From a bacterium (GTDB taxonomy: Bacteria > Desulfobacterota > Desulfocorpusculales > Desulfocorpusculum), in assembly GCA_037481695.1 (NCBI GenBank), contig JBBFLE010000005.1, positions 62,001 to 126,000 of the forward strand: 64,000 nt of DNA, read 5' to 3'. Every line of letters begins with the position of its first letter. Positions within the stretch are counted from its first letter, which is position 1. Shown piece after piece: positions 1-8,913 of this stretch. The position numbers and the translations under genes were made by a program. The notes under the pieces were generated by a model. That model was not told the origin of the DNA. It did no database searches and saw only the letters and a list, made by a program, of their open reading frames with translations.

Positions 1-401
1 ACGAGGAGATGTTCGTGGAGATGCTGGCAGAGCGTTTGGAGGCAAGAGGGCTAGAGGTGGTGAAGGCCTTCGATGGAGACCAGGCTCTGGAGAAGATAAG
101 AGAGGGCGACTTGGATGTGGTGATCCTGGATGTGCTCATGCCAGGCAAGGACGGCATAGACACACTGAGAGAGATAAAAAACCTCAAGCCTCTTACCGAG
201 GTGATAATGCTCACGGGTCATGCAACAGTGCAGACGGCCATAGAGGGCATGAAGCTGGGGGCATACGATTATCTCTTGAAACCCACGGAGACAAAGGATC
301 TCTTAGAGAAGATCCAGGGAGCTTACAAGAGAAAATCAGAACATGAGGAGAGGATTCGTCAGGCGGAGATAGAGCGCATTACCCGAAGCAAGAGCTGGTG
401 A
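1..401 (+). CDS. Receiver-only response regulator, 5' end outside window
   Basis: A CheY-like receiver domain with no output domain. The frame is open to the left edge and the first readable residues (EEM, presumably after a VDD acid pair) show that the real start lies upstream. The phospho-acceptor is the Asp in VVILDVLMPG, the switch Thr lies in IMLTGH, and the conserved Lys is in YLLKP. A charged helical tail of about 30 residues follows the domain. Its stop overlaps a possible GTG of the next frame. It closely resembles the other receivers of this island, especially the one at 28107-28544. A partner kinase would transfer phosphate to it; which one cannot be told from the sequence. Confidence 0.93.
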   Translation, partial: EEMFVEMLAERLEARGLEVVKAFDGDQALEKIREGDLDVVILDVLMPGKDGIDTLREIKNLKPLTEVIMLTGHATVQTAIEGMKLGAYDYLLKPTETKDLLEKIQGAYKRKSEHEERIRQAEIERITRSKSW

Positions 402-454
402 GTAAACAGGAGGTTCATAGTATTTCCAGAGGCCAATGGGAAGGAGAATCGGCC

Positions 455-1012
455 ATGGAAGAGGAGCTCAAGGTCAAGGACTTGATGGTCCCCTTGGGGG
501 AATATGCAACGGTATCTGAAGATGCCACCCTTTACGAGGCTGTTTTGGCTCTGGAGGAGGCACAGAAGAGGTTTGATGTCAGTCGAGATCGGCACAGGGC
601 CATCCTGGTCTTGAACAAAGAGGGCAAGGTAGTGGGGAAGCTAAGCCAGCACGACGTGATAAGAGGACTGGAGCCCAGTTATGACAGAATGGGCGATTTC
701 CGGGGCTCGAGCCGCATGGGCTTCAGTCCCGAGTTCATCCGGTCCCTTCTTAAGAACTATGCCCTGTGGGAAAAACCCCTTCGCGAGATCTGCCGCAAGG
801 CGGCCGAGATAAGAGTCAAGGACATCTACTATACCCCAACCAAGGGGGAATATGTGAGGGAGGATGACACCCTCAACACAGCCATCCACCAGTTGATAGT
901 GGGACACCATCAGTCTCTCCTTGTGACCAGAGGTCAAGAAGTGGTGGGCATTTTGAGGTTGAGCGACGTGTTTCGAGAGGTTTGCAAGATGATAAAGGAA
1001 TGTAAGATCTGA
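455..1012 (+). CDS. CBS-domain-pair protein
   Basis: A 185-residue soluble protein made of two CBS motifs, roughly residues 8-70 (VKDLMVPLGEYATV to KLSQHDVIRGL) and 115-180 (VKDIYYTPTKGEYV to GILRLSDVFREV). CBS pairs bind adenine nucleotides or similar ligands and often gate enzymes or transporters. I chose the ATG at 455 because AAGGAG lies 8 bases upstream. A GTG at 398 would overlap the preceding receiver but lacks a ribosome binding site. It sits between a receiver and an anion symporter, so a regulatory role for that transporter is possible but is inference. Confidence 0.85.
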   Translation: MEEELKVKDLMVPLGEYATVSEDATLYEAVLALEEAQKRFDVSRDRHRAILVLNKEGKVVGKLSQHDVIRGLEPSYDRMGDFRGSSRMGFSPEFIRSLLKNYALWEKPLREICRKAAEIRVKDIYYTPTKGEYVREDDTLNTAIHQLIVGHHQSLLVTRGQEVVGILRLSDVFREVCKMIKECKI

Positions 1013-1095
1013 TCCTTGTGAACCTCGGGGTGCCTGAAATCAGAAAACGAGATCCAGGCTGGTTCTGAGAGCTGAAGCAGAGGAGGCTAGAGGCT

Positions 1096-2565
1096 ATGGC
1101 GGCTGAGGGGAATGCATCGGGAGGATTTGACTGGAAGAGGATCTTTTTCATCCTGCTGGGTTTTGGCCTTTTTTTATTTATCTATTACATGCCTGCCTGG
1201 AAAGACGCAGTGGATCCCACCGGTAAAGCCTTTCCCCTCACTCGTGAGGGCAAGGCTTCAATAGCTCTTTTCCTGATGGCCGGGATATGGTGGGTCTTCG
1301 AGGTGGTGCCCATAGGGGTTACCAGCCTGGCCATTGGGGTGATGCAATCCCTTTTTGCCATACGTTCGGCCAAGGATGCTTTCCGGGATTTCATGGACCC
1401 ATCGGTGATGTTCATATTCGGATCTGTGGTCATAGGGCTTGCCTTCACCAAGACAGGCCTGACTAGGCGCATAGCTTACCGGATGCTGGAGCTGGTTGGG
1501 GAGAGAACGAGCATAATACTGTTGGGCTCTTTGATCCTCACCGCGGGCCTGGCCCATTTCATGGCTCACACAGCAGCAGCAGCCACGGTTTTTCCCATTC
1601 TCATCGCCATCAATCACCTTTACGGAGCAGGAGACAGGCCCACAAGATTCGGCAAGGCCCTCTTCATAGGCATGGCCTATGCTGCGGGGGCTGGCAGCAT
1701 AGTCACCTTTTTGGGTGCGGCCAGGGGACCTGCCGCAGCCGGGATGTTCAAGGAGTTCACTGGGGCTGATGTGGGATTCTTTGACCTGCCCATGTACCTC
1801 TTCATCATCGGTTGGGGGATGGTCTTCATTATCTGGGCATACCTCATGGTTTTCCTCAAGCCTGAGAAGGAAAGGATCGAGGGGCTTCGGGAAACCGTGA
1901 GGGAGCTTTCATGGGATATGGGTCCCATGAGCAGGGATGAGAAGTTTGTGATTCTGTGCCTGATTCTGGTGGTCATAGGCATGGCACTTCAGTCCTTTGT
2001 GCCGGCCCTTAAAGAGTGGGACAGGGCCGCCATCATGCTGGTTTCGACGCTGCTGTTTTTCCTCTTTAGGGTTTTGACCATAAAGGAGCTAGAGGATGTG
2101 CCCTGGAACATAATCCTGCTTTTCAGCGGGGCCATGTCCATAGGATTCTGCCTCTGGAAAACAGGTGCTGCCCAGTGGATGGCTGTAAACTGGCTCGTGC
2201 TTTTCCAGAAGGCTCACTGGATGGTCTTTGTGCTGGGAATAGCTTTCTTTGTGCTCATGATGACAAACTTCATAATGAATGTGGCTGCCATAGCCATCTC
2301 CCTTCCTGTGTCCTTGGTCATAGCCAAGTATCTGGGGGTGGCCCCAGAGGTGATCCTGTACTCTTCCCTGGTGACCGCCGGTATGCCCTTTTTGCTCTTG
2401 ATAGGGGCAGCCCCCAATGCCATAGCTTACGAGTCCAGACAGTTCACAACAGGGGAGTTCTTCAAGCATGGGATTCCCATGAGCATCCTGCTTATGTTCG
2501 TCCTGGCAGGAGCCATTGCAGTGCTCTGGCCCCTGCTGGGAATGCCAATACTGATCAGGCAGTAG
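1096..2565 (+). CDS. DASS/SLC13-family sodium:anion symporter
   Basis: A 489-residue inner-membrane transporter with about 11 to 12 hydrophobic segments, of the divalent anion:Na+ symporter family (sulfate or dicarboxylates). The two family signature regions are recognisable: MAHTAAAATVFPI near residue 153 and IGAAPNAIAYESRQFTTGEF near residue 435. In both, the usual Ser-Asn-Thr triad is altered (AHT and APN), so the substrate should not be inferred from well-studied members. GAGGAGG precedes the start at a rather long distance. It lies in a plus-strand group with a CBS protein and two-component genes. The product is confident, the substrate unknown. Confidence 0.88.
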   Translation: MAAEGNASGGFDWKRIFFILLGFGLFLFIYYMPAWKDAVDPTGKAFPLTREGKASIALFLMAGIWWVFEVVPIGVTSLAIGVMQSLFAIRSAKDAFRDFMDPSVMFIFGSVVIGLAFTKTGLTRRIAYRMLELVGERTSIILLGSLILTAGLAHFMAHTAAAATVFPILIAINHLYGAGDRPTRFGKALFIGMAYAAGAGSIVTFLGAARGPAAAGMFKEFTGADVGFFDLPMYLFIIGWGMVFIIWAYLMVFLKPEKERIEGLRETVRELSWDMGPMSRDEKFVILCLILVVIGMALQSFVPALKEWDRAAIMLVSTLLFFLFRVLTIKELEDVPWNIILLFSGAMSIGFCLWKTGAAQWMAVNWLVLFQKAHWMVFVLGIAFFVLMMTNFIMNVAAIAISLPVSLVIAKYLGVAPEVILYSSLVTAGMPFLLLIGAAPNAIAYESRQFTTGEFFKHGIPMSILLMFVLAGAIAVLWPLLGMPILIRQ

Positions 2566-2671
2566 TCCGTGGGGTGTAGCCGGTCTTGACACAGACGGCC
2601 TGGGTCGCCATGATCTGGCTCAGAATTGCCAGGTTGTACCAGCGGGAAATGCGACAGCTGAGGTGGCGGCC

Positions 2672-4321
2672 ATGGAATCGCGGGACTATGCTTCTCTTAG
2701 GAACCGGATAATAGGACTCACCCTGGGCTTCTCTCTTATCCCGCTTTTCTCCCTGGGCCTGACCATCTATTACCAGTTTCACGTTTCTTACACGGACAAG
2801 ACCCTACAGAGCCTAAGGAGTCTTCTGGAGAACCGAAGGGATGCCATAGATCTCTTTTTCGACGAACGCATCTCACAGATAAGCACCGTGGCTTACACTC
2901 ACACCTTGGAGCAGCTCAGGGACGAGGCCTACTTGGAGCGGCTCTTCCGGCTCATACAGTCCCGTTCCAAATCATTCGTGGACTTGGGGGTAATAGATGA
3001 GGAGGGAAACCACGTGGCCTATGTGGGGCCCTATCAGCTCAAGGGTGTTAATTACAGAAACGAGGAGTGGTTCCAGGCCGTCATGTTAAGGGGGGTTTAT
3101 ATCAGCGATGTTTTCATGGGTTTCAGGAGATTTCCCCATTTTGTCATAGCCGTGACCCGCAGGGAGCCCCAGAGAACCTGGATCCTGAGGGCCACAATAG
3201 ACACCGAAATATTTGAAGCCATGGTAAAGGCTGCCCAGGTGGGAAGGCGAGGGGATGCCTTTGTGGTGAACCGACAAAACATGCTCCAGACCACTCCAAG
3301 GTTCGGCGAGTTTAGACTAGGGGAGGTGGTTCTGCCTGAGTTTGCGGCATTCCCGGGCACAAGGCTAGAGCCCACGGTTGTGGATGGCCGAGGGGTGCTG
3401 GTTGGTTCCACATGGCTTCGCAACAAGGACTGGCTTTTGGTGGTGCTTGAGAACCCTGAGGAGGAGCTGGCTCCCTTGCTACGGGCTCGCACTGTGGTGC
3501 TGGGGGTGGTGCTGGGTGGGGTTCTCTTCATAGTTCTGGGCACTGTTTTTCTAGCCAAGGGTATAACTGATCAACTGGTGAGGGCTGACAGGGAGAAAGC
3601 CATCCTGGACTCCAACCTGGTTCAGTCCAGCAAGATGGCGGCCCTGGGGAAGCTCGCAGCCGGTATCGCCCACGAGGTGAACAATCCCCTGGCCGTGATA
3701 AAAGAGAAGGCGGGCTGGATCAGGGATCTCCTGGCAGAGGAAGACATAGCCTCCAGCAGAAACTTCAAAGAGTTCGAGGATGCCATCAAGAAGATAGATT
3801 ACCACGTGGACAGGGCCAGGAAAGTGACCCACAGGCTCCTGGGCTTCGCACGCCGCATGGAACCCGTGCAGGAGATGGTGGATGTGAATCGGGTTCTGGA
3901 GGAGACTGCAGGTTTCTTGGAGAACGAGGCCAGGTTCAGAAATATCCAGATCCAGAAAGAGCTTCTTGATGACCTTCCGGTCATACGTAGTGATTCCTCT
4001 CAGCTCCAGCAGGTCTTTCTCAACATACTTGAGAATGCCATAGACGCGGTGCAAAAGGATGGAACCGTAAAGCTCAGAACCACATACTCTTCCCGGCTCA
4101 GGGAGATTGCGGTGAGTATCTCGGATACGGGTCCAGGCATCCCCAAGGCCATGTTGGACCGCATATTCGATCCCTTCTTTACCACCAAGCCAAGCGGGGA
4201 GGGCACCGGACTCGGCCTTTCTGTGAGTTACAGCATAGTGGAGAAGCTGGGAGGCAGGATAACCGTGGAAAGCGAAGAGGGAAGGGGCACTACCTTCACC
4301 ATCCATCTTCCAGTCCAATGA
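2672..4321 (+). CDS. Membrane sensor histidine kinase with periplasmic Cache domain
   Basis: A 549-residue kinase. One membrane segment near residues 12-34 is followed by a periplasmic double-Cache-like sensor of about 240 residues and a second segment near 275-297. The catalytic core has the phospho-acceptor His334 in AAGIAHEVNNPLAV, N-box LNILENAIDAV, G1 DTGPGIP and G2 GTGLGLSV. Start: ATG 2672 after GAGGTGG; an in-frame GTG at 2663 is less likely. Sensor motifs such as GVIDEEGNHVAYVGPY and AVTRREPQRTWILRATIDTE recur in the kinases at 17693-19390 and 26346-28067, so the three are paralogues. Two receivers lie just downstream and are likely partners. Confidence 0.93.
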   Translation: MESRDYASLRNRIIGLTLGFSLIPLFSLGLTIYYQFHVSYTDKTLQSLRSLLENRRDAIDLFFDERISQISTVAYTHTLEQLRDEAYLERLFRLIQSRSKSFVDLGVIDEEGNHVAYVGPYQLKGVNYRNEEWFQAVMLRGVYISDVFMGFRRFPHFVIAVTRREPQRTWILRATIDTEIFEAMVKAAQVGRRGDAFVVNRQNMLQTTPRFGEFRLGEVVLPEFAAFPGTRLEPTVVDGRGVLVGSTWLRNKDWLLVVLENPEEELAPLLRARTVVLGVVLGGVLFIVLGTVFLAKGITDQLVRADREKAILDSNLVQSSKMAALGKLAAGIAHEVNNPLAVIKEKAGWIRDLLAEEDIASSRNFKEFEDAIKKIDYHVDRARKVTHRLLGFARRMEPVQEMVDVNRVLEETAGFLENEARFRNIQIQKELLDDLPVIRSDSSQLQQVFLNILENAIDAVQKDGTVKLRTTYSSRLREIAVSISDTGPGIPKAMLDRIFDPFFTTKPSGEGTGLGLSVSYSIVEKLGGRITVESEEGRGTTFTIHLPVQ

Positions 4322-4349
4322 GCAGGATTCGGGAAAAGGGGGTAAGCCC

Positions 4350-4733
4350 ATGGCTCCACCTAGGGTGCTAGTAGTGGATGACGAGGAGGATTTCCTGGAG
4401 ACCCTGGTCAACAGGCTCAAGCGAAGGGGTCTGCCCACACAGGGGGCGCTCAGTGGGTCCAGGGCCCTGGAGATGCTAGAAGCAGAGGGCTTCGATGTGG
4501 TGGTGCTGGATGTTCGCATGCCTGGGATGGACGGGTTGGATGTGCTCAAAGAGATAAAGGATCGATGGCCCTTCGTGGAGGTGATCCTGCTTACAGGGCA
4601 TGGCTCCGTGGAGTCCGGCATACAGGGCATGAGGTTGGGAGCATTCGATTATGTGATGAAGCCAGCAGACTTGGAAGATCTCATGGAGAAGATCCAGCAG
4701 GCACATGAGCGAAGGAGCCTCAGGGAGGATTGA
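4350..4733 (+). CDS. Receiver-only response regulator
   Basis: A 127-residue CheY-like receiver: acid pair D10-D11, phospho-acceptor Asp54 in VVVLDVRMPG, switch Thr in ILLTGHGSVESG, Lys in YVMKP. No output domain is present. It begins 28 bases after the Cache kinase and ends 15 bases before the next kinase, so it is probably cotranscribed with both and phosphorylated by one of them. Confidence 0.95.
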   Translation: MAPPRVLVVDDEEDFLETLVNRLKRRGLPTQGALSGSRALEMLEAEGFDVVVLDVRMPGMDGLDVLKEIKDRWPFVEVILLTGHGSVESGIQGMRLGAFDYVMKPADLEDLMEKIQQAHERRSLRED

Positions 4734-4748
4734 GCCTCAGGAGCGGGC

Positions 4749-5696
4749 ATGGAGGCAAATAGGGGGAAGCTGGTCCCTTGGTGTGGCTGGTTGATTTCCG
4801 GGGCCGGATTGGGTTTCATAGCCTTTGGAGTTGTTTTGGTTCTATTGGTAGGTGGCGAGCCCTTGAGCTTAGGGGCGCTCAGTACAGGTCTGGTGCTCTG
4901 CGGGGCGGGCCTGTGGCTTCATGCAAGGGAACTCAGCAGGGCGCAGAGGGAGAGGGCCCTGTTGGACGCCAGGGTTGTCCAGTCCCATAAGCTTGCGGCC
5001 CTGGGGGAGCTTTCCGCAGGCATAGCTCACGAGATCAACAATCCCCTGGCCATAATAGGCCGTGAGGCCGAGCTCATGGAGCATCTGCTGGAGAGCTCCT
5101 TTGATGGACAGGATGAGGCCAAGAGGGAGCTGCGGGAGTCCATAGGGGAGGTGGCCAGACAGATTGAACGCTGCAAGGAGATCACCCGGAATCTCTTGAG
5201 CTTTGCCAGAAAGATGGAGCCTGTTTTCCAGAAGACGGATCTTAATCGCCTGGTGGAAGACATGGTGAAACTGGTGGAGAGGGAGACCCAAGGGAAGGGG
5301 ATCCAGATCCTGAGAGATTATTACCAAGGCTTGGAGCCCATTCGCACGGACCCGCCTGGCCTTAGGCAGGTGGTGTTGAACCTTCTAAACAATGCCAGAC
5401 AGGCCACCTCTCAGGGAGGCACCATAACGGTCAAGACCAGGCCAGCAGCAGGAGGCGCAGTGGAACTGGAGGTGCAGGACACGGGTTGCGGGATCCCCAG
5501 AGAACATCAGGCTCGGATTTTCGATCCCTTCTTTACCACCAAGGCTCACGGAAAAGGCACAGGCCTGGGACTCTCCATATGCCACGGGATAGTGAGCAGG
5601 ATCGGCGGCCGCATTGGAGTGAGAAGTGAGGTAGGGCGGGGTTCCAGCTTCACGGTTTGGCTTCCAATGGAACCAGGCCAGGGGGGCAACCCATGA
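4749..5696 (+). CDS. Membrane histidine kinase without a periplasmic sensor
   Basis: A 315-residue kinase. Two adjacent membrane segments (about residues 10-55) leave almost no periplasmic loop. The core contains His94 in SAGIAHEINNPLAI, N-box LNLLNNARQAT, G1 DTGCGIP and G2 GTGLGLSI. With no sensor domain, the signal may come through the membrane or from a partner protein; this is inference. Its stop overlaps the ATG of the next receiver (ATGA), which suggests translational coupling with that receiver as cognate partner. Confidence 0.92.
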   Translation: MEANRGKLVPWCGWLISGAGLGFIAFGVVLVLLVGGEPLSLGALSTGLVLCGAGLWLHARELSRAQRERALLDARVVQSHKLAALGELSAGIAHEINNPLAIIGREAELMEHLLESSFDGQDEAKRELRESIGEVARQIERCKEITRNLLSFARKMEPVFQKTDLNRLVEDMVKLVERETQGKGIQILRDYYQGLEPIRTDPPGLRQVVLNLLNNARQATSQGGTITVKTRPAAGGAVELEVQDTGCGIPREHQARIFDPFFTTKAHGKGTGLGLSICHGIVSRIGGRIGVRSEVGRGSSFTVWLPMEPGQGGNP

Positions 5697-6088
5697 GTGA
5701 AACAAGAAAGGTTAGAGTGTTGTTGGTAGATGATGAGGAGAGGTTTCGAACCACCACGGCCCGGCTCTTGGGAGTCAGGGGCTTCCAAGTGGGAACAGCG
5801 GCCAGCGGCCAGGAGGCCCTTGAGGAGCTGGAAGCAAATCCTTACCATGTGGTGGTCTTAGACATTCGCATGCCGGGGATGAGCGGGGTAGAGGTGCTGG
5901 CCGAAATCAAGCGCAGGCGGCCCCAGGTGGAGGTCCTGATTTTAACAGGGCACGCCTCGGTGGATGTTGCCGTGGAGATAATGCGTCTTGGAGGTTGCGA
6001 GTATTTGCTCAAGCCCTGTTCCATGGACGAGCTGGTGGACAAGATCGAATCAGCACTGGAGAGGAGGAAGGCCAGAGAGGGTTCTTGA
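5693..6088 (+). CDS. Receiver-only response regulator
   Basis: A 131-residue CheY-like receiver with Asp57 in VVVLDIRMPG, switch Thr in LILTGHASVDVA and Lys in YLLKP. The ATG at 5693 overlaps the kinase stop; the upstream G-rich stretch can act as ribosome binding site. A longer frame from 5657 exists but would lie inside the kinase gene. Last gene of the plus-strand run; the next gene converges on it, and the 180 bases between show only a weak GAGC/GCTC hairpin before a T run near 6170-6197. Confidence 0.93.
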   Translation: MSETRKVRVLLVDDEERFRTTTARLLGVRGFQVGTAASGQEALEELEANPYHVVVLDIRMPGMSGVEVLAEIKRRRPQVEVLILTGHASVDVAVEIMRLGGCEYLLKPCSMDELVDKIESALERRKAREGS

Positions 6089-6270
6089 GGCACGGCCAGA
6101 TAGGCATACATCCTTACACATTGTTGCCAATAACCCAGGCTCAACTTCCCACTGTGCTGCCCATGAGCTGATCTTGCTCAGGGGTTTTTGCGCGATCCCA
6201 TGTAACTTGACTGCTGGACGGGCCAACTTCCTCCCTTTTTTTACACTTTCCTTCATGCAATCAAGCAGGC

Positions 6271-8880
6271 TCATGGGCCAGGGTCTTGGCCCGGGCATCC
6301 ACCCTGGTCTGCCAGAGTCCGGCAGCCATAATCCCCTTCCAGAAAGGCCCTGGACACAGCTTCCACAGCCGCTTCGCTGTGCATGAGCATGTCCATCTGG
6401 CGCGTGAATATGAGGAGCCTGCCCAGAAGATCCAGCTTTTCCTCCAGGGCTGCCCTATCCATCTTCTGAAGGCGCGCGGTCACCCGGTCCCCACAGACCT
6501 GCACAGAGAATCCCAGCTCTTCCATGACTCGGGCTATGGCCCTTGCTCTCCTGTTGCGCCTTATGTTGTCGGCAGCTCCTCCCTGGAAGGAAAAACTGAT
6601 GTAATTCTTGCTCAGGGTCTGGCCGCAGTATGTGTCCAAAACCCCGTAGTGATAACCCACCCTGGAGCTGAAGTTCATGTACCTGTCCGAGACTACGGCA
6701 AAGCTCCTTTCCCCGAAACGCTCCGATGCCAAGGGGTTGGTGAGCATCTGTTCTGTGATCACCGAAAACAGCCCCTTCCACTCTATGGGCCTGGGCTCCT
6801 GGGAGAGAAGACCCTCGTGGGTCATTCCCTTGAGCAGGGCCTTGAGGGGCCTGGAAACTATCTGGTGGAGACCCACCTCCCTGACACCTGATCCAAGATC
6901 CTGGAGTCCGCCCCCCAGGTCTATGATGTAGAGGTCTATGGGTACCCTGGCCTTCAAGTGTACGGCAGCGCCTGTCTGCTCTGATACCAGATCGCTTATC
7001 TTGAACATCTCTCCATAGGAGACCTCGTGGACAAAGCGCATGATGTCGTGCAGGGAACGGCACGCCTCGGGACGGAAATCCTCAGAAGAAGGGTCCACCA
7101 GGTGCAAGGGCACTATCCAGCGGGCCACCCGCTTCAAGGTCTCATGCACTGGTGTGCCCATCATCAGAGCCCTGCGCCGGGTCTGATTTTGCAGGAGTTC
7201 TTCCACTCGACCCTCATACACTCTCCCCGAGTCAGCATCCACTGTCACCACCATGCCCTGGGACACCTTAATGGTGGCTTCCTTGAGGTCCACCACGGTG
7301 GGAACCGAAAACTCCCTGGCAAGGGAGGCCATATGACCAGTAATGCTGCCGTGGTCTGTGAGCACTGCCTGGGCCTTGGGAAGGGCCAGCATAAACTTGG
7401 GTGAGGGCTGAGCAGCCACCAGGACTCCCCCTTCTGGGAAGGCCAACAGATCCTGTTCAGATCGCACGTGGAATGCCGGCCCGCAGCCCACCCCAGGGCA
7501 GGCAATGGCATCTCCCTCCAGAATGAGCCTGTAGCCCTCCACTGGCCTTGCTCTGAGCCTGGGAGGAACACCTTCCTGGCTCAACAAGACCAGGGGCCTA
7601 CACTGCAGCACAAATAACCTTCCCCTGGAGTCCAAAGCCCACTCCACATCCTGGGGCCTCCCAAAATGTTCCTCCAAGAGACTCATATACCTGGCAAGCT
7701 CCTGAACCTGTTCATTGCTCAGAGACGGGGCCTCCAGCAGGTCTTTTCCCACAGGGATACTTTGGAGACCCCCCTCTGGCCTTGGGACCAGCATAAGAGG
7801 TTTTCTAGATATTCTGGCCTCTACCTTGATTTTTCCGCTGGTTCTTTCCACCAGATATATGTCTGGACTGATCACACCTCCCACTGCATAAGGTCCCAGG
7901 CCCCACACCGAGCTTATCCAGATGCGCTGCTCCTTTGGATCAGAAGGATTTCTGCTGTACATGACCCCGCTTGCCCTGGCCTCCACCATCTCGAGGCAGG
8001 CAACGGCCATGGCCTGATCCTCGTCCCTTATTCCCCTGTGCAACCTGTAGGCCATGGCCCTCGGGGTGTACAGGCTTCCCAGGATGATCTTGTAGGTCTG
8101 GGGGATCTGCTCCACGGGCACGTTCAGAGATGAGAGGTACTGGCCTGCAAAGGAGAGTCCGCCTGTGTCCTCTCCGGTGGCGCTGCTACGCATGGCCACA
8201 CGGCTTTTTCCCCTGGAGAGCCAAAGGGCCTTAGCCTGGGCCAAGGCCTTTTCCAGTTGGGGAGGGATCTTGGCCAGCAGGATTCTTCTTTGAATCTCCT
8301 CGCTCATGGCAATTAGGCTCTGGGGGTCCTGAGGGGATATCTCCATCTGGAGCTTGGAGATCTCTTCTCTCAAGTCGTTGTAATCCATGAAGAGATGGAA
8401 TGCATGGGTTGTTATGGCAAAGCCATGGGGAACCGGAAGTCCCACCCTGTTTCTGACCTCTCCCAGATTGGCGTTTTTTGCTCCCACCAGGTCCAGGCAG
8501 TTGCGGTCTATGCTCTCATAAGGGAGGAGCAGCTCCTGGGCAGTCCGGGGGGGCTCCTCATGCATCTCGTTTCGTATTTGCCGGCTGATCTCTTCCAGAA
8601 CCCCATCCAGGCCCGGGTATCTGCCTCCCGAGAGACCATCCAGTGCTCTGACCATCCTATGGGTGTGAAAGACCGCCCTGGCCACGGCTGAGCGCACATA
8701 GGCCGTGCCGAAGATCGTATCGCCCCTTAGCTTCTCCTCCATGTCAGCGATGAGATCAAGGTTCTCGGCATTGGAGGCCAGGAGTTCCTGGAACAGGGCA
8801 TACTTGCGGCTGAAAAGCTCCCTGGAGCCTTCAGCAGGCAGAGCGCCCGGTTTCAGAATCCTCTTGAGCCTTTTCCACAC
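6271..8880 (-). CDS. PEP-synthase-like ATP-grasp/phosphohistidine protein with novel C-terminal domain (copy 1)
   Basis: 869 residues. Order: a helical N-terminal region (about 1-110), a PPDK/PEP-synthase ATP-grasp domain (about 125-440, with VGAKNANLGEVRN and VAMRSSATGEDTGGLSFAGQ), then the swivelling phosphohistidine domain with His516 in GSITGHMASLAREF. The PEP/pyruvate TIM barrel expected after this is absent. About 300 residues of unfamiliar sequence follow, with motifs shared by the copies at 14549-17254 and 31557-34154: SLHDIMRFVHE, DLGGG, RVGYHYGVLDT and NYISFSFQGGAAD. The protein may phosphorylate its His with ATP and pass the phosphate to an unknown acceptor (inference). GTG start after GGAGA. 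It lies 33 bases downstream of a membrane sigma-54 activator. Confidence 0.88.
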   Translation of the reverse strand: MWKRLKRILKPGALPAEGSRELFSRKYALFQELLASNAENLDLIADMEEKLRGDTIFGTAYVRSAVARAVFHTHRMVRALDGLSGGRYPGLDGVLEEISRQIRNEMHEEPPRTAQELLLPYESIDRNCLDLVGAKNANLGEVRNRVGLPVPHGFAITTHAFHLFMDYNDLREEISKLQMEISPQDPQSLIAMSEEIQRRILLAKIPPQLEKALAQAKALWLSRGKSRVAMRSSATGEDTGGLSFAGQYLSSLNVPVEQIPQTYKIILGSLYTPRAMAYRLHRGIRDEDQAMAVACLEMVEARASGVMYSRNPSDPKEQRIWISSVWGLGPYAVGGVISPDIYLVERTSGKIKVEARISRKPLMLVPRPEGGLQSIPVGKDLLEAPSLSNEQVQELARYMSLLEEHFGRPQDVEWALDSRGRLFVLQCRPLVLLSQEGVPPRLRARPVEGYRLILEGDAIACPGVGCGPAFHVRSEQDLLAFPEGGVLVAAQPSPKFMLALPKAQAVLTDHGSITGHMASLAREFSVPTVVDLKEATIKVSQGMVVTVDADSGRVYEGRVEELLQNQTRRRALMMGTPVHETLKRVARWIVPLHLVDPSSEDFRPEACRSLHDIMRFVHEVSYGEMFKISDLVSEQTGAAVHLKARVPIDLYIIDLGGGLQDLGSGVREVGLHQIVSRPLKALLKGMTHEGLLSQEPRPIEWKGLFSVITEQMLTNPLASERFGERSFAVVSDRYMNFSSRVGYHYGVLDTYCGQTLSKNYISFSFQGGAADNIRRNRRARAIARVMEELGFSVQVCGDRVTARLQKMDRAALEEKLDLLGRLLIFTRQMDMLMHSEAAVEAVSRAFLEGDYGCRTLADQGGCPGQDPGP

Positions 8881-8913
8881 GCCTTGCTCTCCTTGCCGGA
8901 TAATCCATCAGAT

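Noticed and set aside
2628..2645. TGGCTC..TTGC resembling a sigma-54 promoter upstream of the first Cache kinase
   Set aside because: The spacing between the -24 and -12 elements is one base short; sigma-54 promoters require strict spacing.
4869..5327. Long antisense open frame inside the second histidine kinase
   Set aside because: It is a shadow of the codon bias of the real gene; the sense frame has all kinase motifs.
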